This document shows, in pieces, positions 17,495 to 28,893 of a DNA stretch of 64,000 nucleotides. The stretch is from the NCBI GenBank assembly GCA_030407315.1, contig JALQPE010002425.1, positions 1 through 64,000 of the forward strand, written 5' to 3'. Position 1 is the first letter of the stretch. Each line of letters starts with the position of its first letter. The position numbers were made by a program, and so were the translations under genes. Below the pieces are notes generated by a model. It was not told where the DNA came from, did not search any database, and saw only the letters and a program-made list of their open reading frames with translations. This DNA comes from Asparagopsis taxiformis (Eukaryota > Rhodophyta > Florideophyceae > Bonnemaisoniales > Bonnemaisoniaceae).

Positions 17495-20115
17495 GTCGTT
17501 CCTAGGTTAGTTCGTAGGCCACGTCGGCTCTAGCATCGTGTTGCTTCGTAAACTTCGTCTTGTTTCTTTGCGTAATCGCATGGCTCCGTTGAGCTTCGTA
17601 ATTTGCGTTTGGCAGGTCGTCCGCAGCGGAGGAGGGGTAAGCGTTAAGCCCCTCCCCACAATGTTTTTGTTGTGGCGTCTACCCCGTCGGGTGTCGTATG
17701 GCTTACGTAGCCCGTGCTTCGAGTTCGCGGCGGCGCGTGCCCGTTGGCAGGTTCGTAACACACGCAACTATTCGGCAAAGCGGCGGCGCGTAGCGGCGGC
17801 TTTTCACTGCGAGTGGTACGTTAACCTCGATCGTAGAGCCCGTTGGCGTGCGTATCATTTAGTAACTAACTCAGAAATCGTTTCCGCCGTCGTTCCTCGT
17901 CCGGATAACCCCGCCGGGTGTCGAATTTCGTTGAGCGTTCGAGCTCTCTGGCACGTAGCACGTCGGTGCCAATTTTAATTCGCTCCGATGAGCTGGACGA
18001 AAAATTCGCTAAGCGTCAGGCCGACTCGCGCGTGAGTTGGCTTGACGTTTCACGCCGTTGCGTGTACGCGGCATGTGGAACAACGTTAGTTCTAGAAGTA
18101 GCTGGTACGAGCCGCGGACACGCTGTCCTTACGAAACGAAACGAGCAGTCCACCCGCTGGTGTTTTGACTGTATGTTAGGTAGAACGGTAGAGATAGGTT
18201 AGCGAGTAGACACGAGCGTCACGACGCAACAATCCACGCGCGGATTACGTTAGCAAACGAGGTGGTACGTCACCGGAGGCGCTCTCAACCAAGCCCGGAG
18301 GCACTACACGCAATCAGCCTTACGTGCGGCGATGGGTAGGGAGTACGCAGCTCGACGGAGACGAAGCCTCGCTAGGCAAAACGTAAACGTAAACGTAGAA
18401 GTCAGTCGTAGACTAGAGCCGTTGCTTGTTCGATGATTGTCCCCTTTCCCTCCCGGCACGATGCCAATACCTATATGGCCACGATGGCATCGCTTTACAG
18501 TGTAAACACTGCTCGTAACGTCCCCGAATGGGAAAGGACCTTGTGGGTCACACGTAGGGACCCGTTGGTCCGTTGGCCGTTGCCAATACGTTCGTTGCAC
18601 ACGTGTGCCAGTTGCGCGCGCGCATGCGCCAGCAATTTTCGTTCATTGCTGTCGCCGGTCGTATCCGCCGAAATTCGAATTCCGCGGAAAACGTAAATAT
18701 TTGCAATTTCAGAATTGCCACGTATACTACACGGCAGTGCGTCGTGGCGCGTCGCGGTTCCGTAGACAACGTCTTTGCCGGCGGGCTTGGCTTTTCGTAT
18801 AGCCGTTAACACCGTTAGCGCCGTCGCGCTTCACGTTCCCGCAGCTTCACGTTAGCCGGTGGCGCAATCGTTGCGATAGTCCACTTCGCGTGGTGGCGCC
18901 GTCCGCCGCGGCGTCCGAGGAGCGTTTCGTTAGCTCATCCGTTATGTGGTGCGACGTGCACCTGGGCATACGTAATGCTCGCCCTCTACGCCGTTGCGTA
19001 ATTTCGTTTATTCGACTTGCGAACCCGACGGGGACGCGATTGACGAAGTCGTTTCGCATGCCCGCGGGCGTTTGAGGCTGTTACGTGAGCCAGTTTTTCG
19101 TCGGCTCGTTGCCTTCAGCCGTGCCGTTTTACGTTGGCTACCAGCTTGTACGCCGTCGCGTATTCGTATTTTCGTTTCGCGGGTTCGGCCCGTTGGCGTG
19201 CGTCGTTATCGTTACGACGTCCGCGTACGCGCTCGTATCCTGGCCGACGTGGCCGGTGGCGCGTGCGCCTTCGAATGCGTACGAGGTTGCACCTTCGTTA
19301 GCTTTTACGGTTATGACGCGGACGTGTGCGTCTTCGTCTTCGTGACCGTACGTGGTCAACCCCTTTCTGGTTTACTCGTGCGTTTCGTGCGCTGAGACCC
19401 GTTGGTCTAATTTCGTCGGCTAACGTATAGCTTCGTTCCGCTTCGTGCGGGAAGTTTCGTGCTGAGGCCGTTGCCATCTTCGTTGGGGACGCGTCCGTCC
19501 TACGTCGTTTCTCCGCCTTCCGGCGTCACGTTGCCGTTAGCTCGCGAGCTGTTGGCGTTAACCTCGTTGGTCGATGCGACTCGTTGTCAGCGGCTGTCCA
19601 CGGGGACGTACGATGGCTCACGTGACATGCCAAAATTGCGAAATTTTCGGGGCACGCGTGTCCCGAGATTTGGCCGGGTTAGCGCACTGTAATCGGCCCG
19701 ATTTTTCGTACCGTGCGTCCATGGCCCGCTGGCCCTATCATAATTTTTCGCGCGAAAAATCTGACGTGTTGTCCGTCCGTGGCCCGTGGTGTCGTCACCT
19801 TTGCCCGTGGGACGGTCAAAACTGTCGAGCCAGTCGTGGCTCTTCACATCGTGTGAATCGTCCGCGCGTGGACTCGTCGTCCAATCTTTCGTTGGCGCTC
19901 GTGCCTCCACCAACGTATGGTGTCGAAAACGAAAAGAGCGACGGCTCTAGCACGCATCGCGCCCCCCAACGCAAGGGTGGACGTCCCGGCCACTCTTTGT
20001 GCCTTCGCTTCTCGTTCGTGCGGCTCGTCGCCTTCGTTTGTTGCATCGTGCAACGTCGCGCACGCGTGCGCTTAACCCGACGCTCGTGTGCGTTTTCGGG
20101 GGCCGTCGTGGCCTT
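17495..20115 (-). other. Non-coding 3' region of element A
   Basis: This DNA follows the pol stop codon of copy A and corresponds to 39126-41346 of copy B. No conserved ORF is seen. It contains one ~350-bp unit that is tandemly duplicated in B, and a solo LTR insertion at 18074-18731. Similarity to B continues to GCTCC at 17583-17587; beyond it A goes on toward the antisense ORF while B does not. Confidence 0.7.
18074..18731 (-). repeat. Solo LTR of family 2, with target-site duplication
   Basis: 658 bp. On the minus strand it starts TGTAGTATACG and ends with CCACA, like the other LTRs. It is flanked on both sides by CGGCA (18069-18073 and 18732-18736). The homologous position in copy B (near 40503) reads CGACA once, with no LTR, so B shows the empty site with one base difference. 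The surrounding non-coding sequence continues across the insertion. Confidence 0.9.
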
Positions 20116-23100
20116 TCACGTTGTTGCTCGTCGCACGCGTGCAAAGTATCGAGAGACGCTCTCTTCAGATACGTTCCGGCGGGGTTCCCACGTAGGGTTA
20201 CGATACCTGACCCACTTCACGAGGAAGTCTAGGGTGCCGTCATCGTTTACGCGATGGTTCAGTAGATCGTCTACTACATACGCCGGACCGTCGCGGTTCT
20301 TGTCGAGGTCTGCCTCGGTGGCATCGTATGGCTCCGGCGGGGGCGCGTTCGCCGGCGTTGGCGCGTACGCAACGCGGTCCGAGTTGACACGTTCAACTAC
20401 GTCTCCTAGTTGGATGACGAACGTTCGTACGTTGTTACGTAGTACGCGGAACGGTCCCAACGCGTGGTTGCCGAGCTTCGTGCCCTTCGTGGTCCCGTCC
20501 GTCGGGTCGATGAATACGTATTCTCCCGCGCGGATGTTTCGATTCGAGACACGGACTCGCTTGTCGAAATTCCGTTTATAACGTGCCTGCGCGGCCTTCA
20601 GCGTTCGATACGCGTTATCCATCGTTGTGGCGAGCTCACGAACGTAAGTGGCTCGCCCTCCCCCGTCGGGTAGTTCGCGGTTCGTTACCGACGTGTGTAG
20701 CGCCAACGGTGGCGGTGGATTCGTGAGAATCAAATCGAAGGGCGTCGTGCCCGTGCTCGAATGCACATGCGTGTTGTACGCAAACGTTAACGCCGATGCG
20801 TATCGATCCCAGTCGTTCTGGTTTTCGTTCACGTAATTGCGCAGCATCGCCAGGATCGTCCTGTTATAGCGCTCCACCTGCCCGTTCGTTTGGGGGTGGT
20901 ACGTCGACGTAAAGACGTTCGTCACGCCGATTTCGTTGCAGACGCGCTGGAAAAACTTAGCAGCGAACTGCTTTCCGTTATCGCTTATGAGCGTCCGTGG
21001 GGGTCCATACGAGAAGACCCACGCGTTGACGAACGCGCTCGCCACGTTGGCGGAATCGATATTTCGTAGAGGTACGACTCTAGTCAGCTTCGTGAAGCGG
21101 TCCGTTATTACAAGAATAAATCGGTTACCACGCGTGGTATTCGTAAGCGGACCTAGTATGTCGATACATAGGTCTCGCAACGGCTCCGTAGCCGGAAATA
21201 AACGTAGCGGGTTCGTCCGTTTGCGAAGCTTCACGCGGTTCTTCGCACATCCAACGCAGTTTCGTACCGTTGCGTGGATGTCGGCGGCCATCGCGGGCCA
21301 GTAGTACGTCCTCCGTAGGGTATAGTACATACGCGTTTGCCCGGGATGTCCAGCGAGGACGTGGTGGTGCGTTAACTCCAGCAGCCGCGGCCGTAACGAA
21401 GCCGGCACAACGATTTGTGTACGTTCCTCATCGTGAGGGTTCCGGCGTCGGAGTAGGCCATCGTGGCCTTCGAAGAATGCAGCGTCCTGCGTCTCGGACT
21501 GTCGTGTCAGTATCGTTTGACAGAACGCGTCCTCGCGTTGAGCTTCGATAAGCTCGTCCCTCGTAATGGGAAGCTGAACGTCAGCTGGTGGCACGCGTGC
21601 CGAATCGTCTTCAGCAGCGCGCTGTTCGTCGAGGAAATCCGGTTCCTCGTCAAGAACGTCATCGAGCGACGCGTCGCGGTTGAACTCGCGTTCATCGTGG
21701 CTAGCCGTCGTGGCTGATGTTCGTTCATCACGAGTCTCGTTCGACGGGTCGTCGTGACCCCTGGCATTCGTTGCCTTTTTACGTGCGGACGTCGTTCGTC
21801 CTTGCCCATTTCGTGTGGGTTGTCGACGACTGCGAGTCGTCACGAGGACCGCGTCCCCGTACGATGGTACGTCATCGTCGACGGGTCGACCGTCGTCGTA
21901 CGTAGATATCACACGTGATAAAGCGTCAGGTACCTGGTGCACGCGCCCAGGCCTGTACGTGACTTCGAAATCGAATTCGGCAACGCGTAGCCTCCATCGT
22001 AGTAGTCGTCCGGACGCGTCCGTCAACGTCATCAGCCAACGTAAGGCTTCGTGGTCCGTACGTACGGTGAAACGCTGACCCTCTACGTAGGGTCGGAGCG
22101 ACGTTATCGCCCAAACGACGGAGTAACACTCGCGCTCGGTCGCCGAGTAACCACGTTCGGTTTCGTTAAGGGTCTTCGACCAGTACCCAATCGGCACCCA
22201 TTCGTTGGGCTTGTCCTCGTTCTGCTGCTGGAGCAACGTAGCTCCCAGCTGATACCCCGACGCGTCGGTATCGATCATGAACGGACGTCCCGCCTTCGGA
22301 AGGTGCAATACTGGTGGCGACACCAGTATTGTCTTCAACGTTTCGAACGCATTCGTTTGCGCGTCAGTTGGATTCGTCCAATCGGGGGAAGCGTCCTTCT
22401 TCAACATCGTGTTGAGTGGCCGAGCGATCTCGGCATACGCCTTTACGAAACGGCGGTAAACGTTGGCCGCGCCCAAAAACGATCGACATTGTGTCTTGTC
22501 GCGTGGGAACGTAGCCGTACGAAAGGCTTCCTTGTTCCGAGCTGCGACGTGCAGCTTCCCTGGGGTAATCACGTGCCCCAGGTAGTCAACTCGTGGTTGA
22601 AAGAACGAGCACTTCGTGAGCTTTAACGTTACTCCTGCTGCGCGTAGCAGGGAAAGCACCTGGTCAACGTGACCCAGGTGAGACTCGAGGTCTTTCGAAA
22701 AGACGATTACGTCGTCTAAGTAGACCAGGCACGATTGCCAACGTACTCCGGAGAGGATTATGTCCAACGTCCGCTGAAACGTAGCGGGGGCATTTCGTAG
22801 CCCGAATGGCATTCGCACGTAGCGATACGTTCCCATGAAAGACGTAAACGTTGTCTTATCACGGTCCTCGGCGGAGACGGGCACTTGCCAGTAACCGGCG
22901 TTACAGTCGAGTGTCGTGAAGATGGCGGCGTCGCCCAACGAATCAAGGCAGTCTTCCATACGAGGAAGTGAATACGAGTCAGCGATCGTTTTCGCGTTCA
23001 AACGCCTGTAGTCGACACAGAAACGTAAGGATCCGTCCTTCTTCGGCACCAACACGATTGGTGACGCCCATTCGCTGGACGCGGGTTCGATAACCCCTTC

Positions 23101-24705
23101 GTTGAGCATCTTCGTGATCTGCTCCTCGGCTATCGTACGTAGAGCCGGACCCTGACGATAGGGCATTGAACGTATGGGCCGCGTGCCCGGTTCGAGTTCG
23201 ATTCGATGCTCCGTAGCATTGATTTCGCCGAGGCGTCCGCTCGTCCACATTGACGAATGTGTGGCTAGCATCTCGTTGATGCGCTTTCGTAAGTCCTCGT
23301 CGTCGAGGTGCGACAAATCGATTGTCGACTGCCAATCCGTGGCGGGGTCGTTCCCCTTTTCGTTGACCAACGGGTCTGGCGTTTCGTCGCCCAACCCGTT
23401 CGTATCTGCCCGCGTCGTCGCGTCGACTAGCGGTAGGTTCAAAACCTTCGCGAGGGCTTCGCCGCCCTCACGCTTGAGTGGGACGATTCCCAACGGGGAG
23501 CGTACCGCGTACGCAATCGTCGCGCCTTTCGGCAATTCGCGGTCCTTCTTCGTGAAGTTCGACACGATAATAGAGAACGTCTCTCTGGGTCCTACGTCGA
23601 CCACTCCGTTGGCTATGCGTAGCCCATGCCGGAATTGCACCGACGCTTTCGGTTCGAGGAACACGAGTCCGGTCGCGTCCGTCGTCACGTTGACGGTCCG
23701 TTGCGACATCGCCGGTACACGCGTGTACTTCGTCAGGCGAACCGAGAACGTTCGGCTCGGCCGATTCGCGGCCGCGTTACGCTCGCGGCGTTTCGGGGGC
23801 TCCACGTTTGGGTTCGTCTCTTCCCCCTCCTCGTACGGAGTCGTCGTATCACCCTCCGCGATAATGGGTATCGTATCCCCCCGATGGAGGTCGATTGTCT
23901 GCGCTCGACAGCGTATAGCATCGACATGCTTCGACATGAACGACGTGCCCATTATAACGGGAACAGCCAGCGTGTTGGCTACGAAGAATTTTACGCGGAA
24001 CAGCGAGTTCCCCAACCTGACGCGAAGCAGGATGGCGCCTTCGATAGGCAAACGTCGCCCGTTGGCGTCTCCGAGCTTCGGTAGCTCTTCGTCACGTAGA
24101 CAGCGGTCGACCCAGTCGTAGGGCAGTAAACTTGTTCGTATCAAGTTATAGCCGCTGCACGTATCCATCGCGATGGTAATCGCCCTCATCACGTTGAGGT
24201 CTAGTCCGATCGTTCCGGACACGATATAATGCTTCGACGCAAGTAGGCACGTGTGCCCGTCGAGGACCAACGGTTCGGTCCTGACCGGCGCGCGGTCTAC
24301 GTCTTCGCTAGCGGTTCGTCGCTTCATCGTGTGAGCCCGTATGGCTTCTTTTGCGTCGGCACGCTTCGTATGAGCCGCGTGCTTGGCTTTCTCGCGCTCG
24401 GAAGCGTCGTGCTTCCGGGTAGCGCGTCTCGCTCGTCTGCGAGGCTTCCTCTTCGTGTGAGGTTCGTTTGTCCCGTCGGACTTCGTTTCTTCCCCCACGT
24501 CGGGTGTCGTGTGACTAGAGTTGGCCTTCGCGGCCGTGAGCTTTACGTAACTCTCGTTCATCGGTGAGCCTGCGGAGGACCAATCATCGACGTCGGTCGT
24601 CCCCCTTTCACGTAAGGGTTCAGGCGATGTGGGTGGCTCGTGACCTACATCGCCTGGTCGTTTTCCGGCGCGGGGCCGTTCGACACGTCGTCGTCGTGAG
24701 CCCAC
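20116..24705 (-). CDS. pol: Chromovirus pol polyprotein, copy A (protease, RT, RNase H, integrase, chromodomain)
   Basis: 1529 codons. The frame opens with GTG inside the end of gag, in the -1 frame relative to gag; the first ATG is at codon 49 (MNESYVKL). Domains: aspartic protease motif DTCSG (~180), reverse transcriptase ~500-720 with YLDDV (~661), RNase H from FMIDTDAS (~808), integrase zinc finger H-H-C-C (~1110-1145), the DDE core (DILGP, SDNGKQF, E in GQVERYNR, ~1180-1275), and a chromodomain at ~1475-1520 (FLVKWVRYRNPTWEPRRNV). Domain order RT-RNase H-integrase plus the chromodomain identifies a Ty3/Gypsy chromovirus. I noticed only two amino-acid differences from copy B. The frame is intact. 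Confidence 0.95.
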   Translation of the reverse strand: MGSRRRRVERPRAGKRPGDVGHEPPTSPEPLRERGTTDVDDWSSAGSPMNESYVKLTAAKANSSHTTPDVGEETKSDGTNEPHTKRKPRRRARRATRKHDASEREKAKHAAHTKRADAKEAIRAHTMKRRTASEDVDRAPVRTEPLVLDGHTCLLASKHYIVSGTIGLDLNVMRAITIAMDTCSGYNLIRTSLLPYDWVDRCLRDEELPKLGDANGRRLPIEGAILLRVRLGNSLFRVKFFVANTLAVPVIMGTSFMSKHVDAIRCRAQTIDLHRGDTIPIIAEGDTTTPYEEGEETNPNVEPPKRRERNAAANRPSRTFSVRLTKYTRVPAMSQRTVNVTTDATGLVFLEPKASVQFRHGLRIANGVVDVGPRETFSIIVSNFTKKDRELPKGATIAYAVRSPLGIVPLKREGGEALAKVLNLPLVDATTRADTNGLGDETPDPLVNEKGNDPATDWQSTIDLSHLDDEDLRKRINEMLATHSSMWTSGRLGEINATEHRIELEPGTRPIRSMPYRQGPALRTIAEEQITKMLNEGVIEPASSEWASPIVLVPKKDGSLRFCVDYRRLNAKTIADSYSLPRMEDCLDSLGDAAIFTTLDCNAGYWQVPVSAEDRDKTTFTSFMGTYRYVRMPFGLRNAPATFQRTLDIILSGVRWQSCLVYLDDVIVFSKDLESHLGHVDQVLSLLRAAGVTLKLTKCSFFQPRVDYLGHVITPGKLHVAARNKEAFRTATFPRDKTQCRSFLGAANVYRRFVKAYAEIARPLNTMLKKDASPDWTNPTDAQTNAFETLKTILVSPPVLHLPKAGRPFMIDTDASGYQLGATLLQQQNEDKPNEWVPIGYWSKTLNETERGYSATERECYSVVWAITSLRPYVEGQRFTVRTDHEALRWLMTLTDASGRLLRWRLRVAEFDFEVTYRPGRVHQVPDALSRVISTYDDGRPVDDDVPSYGDAVLVTTRSRRQPTRNGQGRTTSARKKATNARGHDDPSNETRDERTSATTASHDEREFNRDASLDDVLDEEPDFLDEQRAAEDDSARVPPADVQLPITRDELIEAQREDAFCQTILTRQSETQDAAFFEGHDGLLRRRNPHDEERTQIVVPASLRPRLLELTHHHVLAGHPGQTRMYYTLRRTYYWPAMAADIHATVRNCVGCAKNRVKLRKRTNPLRLFPATEPLRDLCIDILGPLTNTTRGNRFILVITDRFTKLTRVVPLRNIDSANVASAFVNAWVFSYGPPRTLISDNGKQFAAKFFQRVCNEIGVTNVFTSTYHPQTNGQVERYNRTILAMLRNYVNENQNDWDRYASALTFAYNTHVHSSTGTTPFDLILTNPPPPLALHTSVTNRELPDGGGRATYVRELATTMDNAYRTLKAAQARYKRNFDKRVRVSNRNIRAGEYVFIDPTDGTTKGTKLGNHALGPFRVLRNNVRTFVIQLGDVVERVNSDRVAYAPTPANAPPPEPYDATEADLDKNRDGPAYVVDDLLNHRVNDDGTLDFLVKWVRYRNPTWEPRRNVSEESVSRYFARVRRATT

Positions 24706-27047
24706 GAAGCTCGTTCGTCATCGTGACTCGTTTCCACCTCGAGTGGTGTTTCGTCAGCGGAGGTCGTCACGTAGACTCCGCTGCGGCCATTACGCTGGCC
24801 ATTTCGTTCGTTCGCCCACGGGCGGGGGTCACGTCGGTCATTACGAAAGTCGCCGCAGCGCCTATCGAAGGGCCTTCCCCCGTCACGATTGGGGTTTCGG
24901 AGTATCGTAGGCGGCGTGCCGTACCTCCGCGGGGTCACGTTCCCTCGCTCATCAGGTCGTTCCTGGTTACGTTTGGCCATTCGTTGGCGGAAGTACTCGG
25001 CCTGACGTGGGTTGCTCTTCACGTGAAAGAGGTAGTACTTGTACGCGAAAAAGATCCGTTGATCTGGCGTCAGACGCGGACACGTGAACGTCGAGTGGCC
25101 ATCTTCGCGGCATGACCAACACGACAGCGTCCAGTAATCATTCGGGATTACGGAGTGCGCCAATTGCGTCTGCTCGTTCGTGAGCTTCGGCACGTCCTCG
25201 CATGGACGGTTCAATCGAGCTTCGAGCTCGTCCGGCTTTTCGTTTGCCGTTTTCGTATCGTTGGGCGGCGGCCCGTTCGTGAAGAGGATCGCCTCCAAAT
25301 TCTCGGCAACGTGAGCCGCAGCGAGCGACACGTCGTCATCATCCCTCGCGGGGATGTTCGGGTTACCATCGAAGTAACTGGGCTCGCTAGCCCGTTCATT
25401 ACGTAAGTACGCGGACTCATCGTAGTCCGCGAACTTCCTCGACTCGTGGTCGGAAATAGCCAACGTAGGCTTCACCGGAAACCGCACCTTCGGTTTCGCG
25501 GCTGACGCGACAGCTGCCGTACGTGCACGGAAGGTCGTTCCTTCGGCCGTCGCCAATCGTCTCACAACGGTGAGGTCGTTCCTCTCTCGTTCGGGAAGTG
25601 ACCGGAGTCGTTCCGTCACGGCTGCCCGAGTCGAGGGCAGCAAACCACGTACGTAGTGGTGAACGAGGATTCGATCCGTAAACACGTAGTTGCACGCCCG
25701 CGCGGCGGTGTCGAGTCTATCAGCGTACTGATTCTCGTCCTCGTTAGGACTCTGCGTGATCATCGTGACCTTTTCGTAGGCCTCCTGCAGCACGTCGTCT
25801 TGCAGGTATCGTTTAATCAACGCGTTGATTACGTGAGGCCACGAGAACCTCTTCGTCGGATCAGTCGTGATCACACCAGTCGTTCACTGGGAATCGTAGA
25901 ACCGTCGGGCGTCCCCTTCGAGGAAGAAGTGCAGCGCACGTACTGCCACTCCCTCGCACACTCCGAGTGTGCTGAACCCATCACGTATTTGGGCGAGGAA
26001 TCCGAGTAACGTAATCGGATTCCGGCCGGAGAACGGCTTTAACGTAGGGAAAAGTCCCTCCAGCTCACGTTTGAGCTTATGTACGCTTTGACTCTCGTTC
26101 ACGTAGAGATGTTCACGTACATCGTTAAGTCGGTACATGCGGTACGACACCACGTTCGCAAATGCGTCGAGCATTGTCGTGTGCTCTGCCAACGCGTGGC
26201 AAACGGGTCCGAGGGCGTTCCCTGGTAAGCGTACCGCGTCGGCACGTTCGTTTTCGTGGACTCGCGTGTCCGTCGTGCCGAACGTACCCAGCCACGGAAT
26301 GTACGTTTCACGTGGCGGGGGAGCTCTCGTATCGAATTGCGCAGCTCGTGCTGCATCCGCCGACCGCGCGTGGTCTGGCGTATCGTTAAAACGTAATTGC
26401 CTTCGTGGCGTCTCGTCGGGGTTGGCGATGGCTCGTTGCACTGTCGCCCCCCTTCCGTACGTTGTCGGGGTCGTCGGACCAGGTGTTGGTGGGTATCCTC
26501 CCGGAACGGCCGGGGAGGATTGCGAGTTATAGGCGCGCGAGCCTTCGTAATTCGGATCGCTTCCGCTCGGCGGAGCGGAACGTCCGGCGACGATTTCGTT
26601 GAATACTACGACAAACGAGTCGAGTCTTCCCTCCACGGCGGAGAGGCGGTTTCGTAAATCTTCGTTTTCCCGTTCGAGGGTCGCTGAGCGTTCACGTAAC
26701 GCACGAGCTTCGCGCTCCGAGACTCCGAGTCTCTGCCTTACGGATTCGTCGACGGCCGCGTCGCTCGCCCTTTCGATGTGACCTCGAAGGTCTTCGTACA
26801 CTACGCGTAGTGCCGTGGGAGTCACGTTCCCTTCGTTGAGCCGACCGCGCGTTGCGGGGTCCATACTCACGGACTCAAACGGGCTTACCGTACGTGGTAG
26901 CTGGCCGATCGCCTCGATATCCGGCGGGATAGATCGATCAGTCGCGAAGATCGCTTCTGCTGACAAGGCCACGTCGGCTTCGGCGTCCGCTGACGTTGGC
27001 AACGGTTGCCTGGGCGACGCGCTGGAATTCGACACAGCGTAATTCAT
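24645..27047 (-). pseudogene. gag: Chromovirus gag, copy A, with an in-frame TGA in the capsid-like domain
   Basis: It reads from ATG 27047 (MNYAVSNSSAS) to a TGA at 25886-25884, and then stays open in the same frame to the stop at 24645. The stop splits a retrotransposon Gag domain: GFLAQIRDGF...FFLEGDARRFYDSQ before it, and TKRFSWPHVINALIKRYLQ...DENQYADRLDTAARAC after it. A CCHC zinc knuckle (CWSCREDGHSTFTC) follows in the second part. The second half has no nearby ATG. Residues ~115-155 of the first part are a coiled coil. Copy B has the identical stop, so the lesion or recoding site predates their separation. Confidence 0.85.
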
Positions 27048-27151
27048 AGACCGTCGTCTGTAGCGTAGCACGTAGCTTTTCGTTAACGTAAAAGAGCTCA
27101 ACCTCGTTGGTTGTCGTTATGCTCGTAGCAACTTCTAGGTCGGAAGACCAG

Positions 27152-27813
27152 TGTGGAACGATAGTTCGTTAGACGTAGTAGCTGGTACGAGCCAGTGGAC
27201 ACTCTGTCCTTACGAAACGAAACGAGCAGTCCACCCGCTGGTGTTTTGACTGTATGTTAGGTAGGACGGTAGAGATAGGTTAGCGAGTAGACACGAGCGT
27301 CACGACGCAACAATCCACGCGAGGATTACGTTAGCAAACGAGGTGGTACGTCACCGGAGGCGCTCTCAACCAAGCCCGGAGGCACTACACGCAATCAGCC
27401 TTACGTGCGGCGATGGGTAGGGAGTACGCAGCTCGACGGAGACGAAGCCTCGCTAGGCAAAACGTAAACGTAAAACGTAGAAGTCAGTCGTAGACTAGAG
27501 CCGTTGCTTGTTCGATGATTGTCCCCTTTCCCTCCCGGCACGATGCCAATACCTATATGGCCACGATGGCATCGCTTTACAGTGTAAACACTGCTCGTAA
27601 CGTCCCCGAATGGGAAAGGACCTTGTGGGTCACACGTAGGGACCCGTTGGTCCGTTGGCCGTTGCCAATACGTTCGTTGCACACGTGTGCCGATTGTGCG
27701 CGCGCATGCGCCAGCAATGTTCGTTCATTGCTGTCGCCGATCGTGTCCGCCGAAATTCGAATTCCGCGGAAAACGTAAATATTTGCAATTTCGGAATTGC
27801 CACGTATACTACA
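27152..27813 (-). repeat. 5' LTR of element A
   Basis: 662 bp; TG...CA ends on the minus strand (TGTAGTATACG to CCACA). It is nearly identical to the LTR at 31428-32089. The adjacent internal sequence contains the same primer-binding-site candidate as copy B. Confidence 0.95.
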
Positions 27814-28893
27814 GACTGCTGACTATGATTATTATTCATTGCAAGGTTTTTGGATCATGGTTTGTATTGTGTGTAGGATGGATGAGAGGTAAGTAAGGGA
27901 GTTTCTAGGATATCTGTCGTGGTAAGCGTTGCTTTTGAATCTGACTGTTGGGGTTGATGTTTTGTATGTGATGCAGGAGTGGTGAAGCAGGAACGGCAGG
28001 ACTCAAGGAGAGTGAAGAAGGGATCTAGGAAGATTGGGAATGAAGCTGTGAGGTGTTTCTGGTATGTGTATATTTTGGGGCATACGATAGAAGTGAGAGA
28101 GGGTTTGAAGTGGTGTAAGATTTTGCTGACCATGTTCGTGTTTGATGTCTTGATGATTTAATGGGCTGGGATGGTGTCGAGGAAAGCGGGGATGGAATTG
28201 GGAAGGAGCGGATCTTTTGCAATCAAGGTCGTGAGGGTTCTTGAAGTATGTGCGAATGGTGATGCATGGCGTTCGGATGGTAGGGAGAACGCGATAGTGA
28301 GGGAGATGGGTGATCGACGATATACTGAAAGGTATTTTGTATTCTGGCTGGATACGTATTTCGTATTCTGGCTGGATACATATTCCGTATTCTGGCTAGA
28401 TACGTATTTCCTATTTTAACCGGGTATTTATTTCCTATTCTGACCAGATATGTATTCCCTATTCTAGAGAGACGTATTGTATACGAGCAGTTTCCTAAAT
28501 GAGAGAATAAAATACGGTCCGATATGGGCCCTGAATTTACCATCCGCTGTAATTTCCTCCCTCCCGGTTTTCGCTGATATATTGTATACTGGATGTCGGG
28601 TCCTAGGATCCCGCTGTATGTACTAGAGAAAGTGGATGTCGAGCCCTAGTATTCCGCCAAACGTACTAGAGAAAGTGGATGTCGGGCCCTAGTATTCCGC
28701 CATATGTACTAGAGAAAGTGGATGTCGGGCCCTAGTATTCCGCCATATGTACTAGAGAAAGTGGACGTCCGCATCCAAAAAATTTTTATTTTTTTTTGGA
28801 CGCGGACGTTCATTTGTTCTAGTAAATCTCGGGGCCAACTAGGACCCGTACTAGAGAGACTGGACGTCCGCGTCCACTTCCGAAAATACAGAC
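27814..28893 (+). repeat. Second copy of the repeat block
   Basis: It starts in the module GACTGCTGACTATGATTATT (compare 14490-14510) and follows 15120-16351 to the end, including the 24-bp minisatellite (five units from 28339), four 43-bp units (28590-28761) and the closing hairpin. Copy numbers differ from block 1. The left end is the insertion edge of element A; the right end abuts the truncated antisense ORF. Confidence 0.85.

Larger units (their letters stand above)
16695..27813 (-). mobile_element. Family 2 chromovirus copy A, truncated at its 3' (left) end
   Basis: Order along the minus strand: LTR 27813-27152, gag 27047-24645, pol 24705-20116, ~2.6 kb non-coding DNA, then a fragment of the antisense ORF (16695-17494, lying on the + strand). 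Its own 3' LTR is missing. The LTR at 18074-18731 is a later solo insertion. The 5' LTR abuts repeat-block sequence at 27814, so the element sits in a copy of that block. gag and pol are nearly identical to copy B, in inverted orientation. Confidence 0.85.

Noticed and set aside
19574..20581. 335-aa ORF on the + strand opposite the pol end (and its twin at 38660-39667)
   Set aside because: Largely antisense to pol and its 3' flank; composition follows the complementary codons and no domain is seen.
23174..24121. 315-aa ORF antisense to pol (twin at 35120-36067)
   Set aside because: Shadow of the pol coding strand, present in both copies only because the copies are identical.
18074..27813. 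Reading 18074-18731 and 27152-27813 as the LTR pair of a complete element
   Set aside because: The left LTR has its own CGGCA duplication and interrupts sequence continuous in copy B; the right LTR is flanked by GACTG, which does not match.
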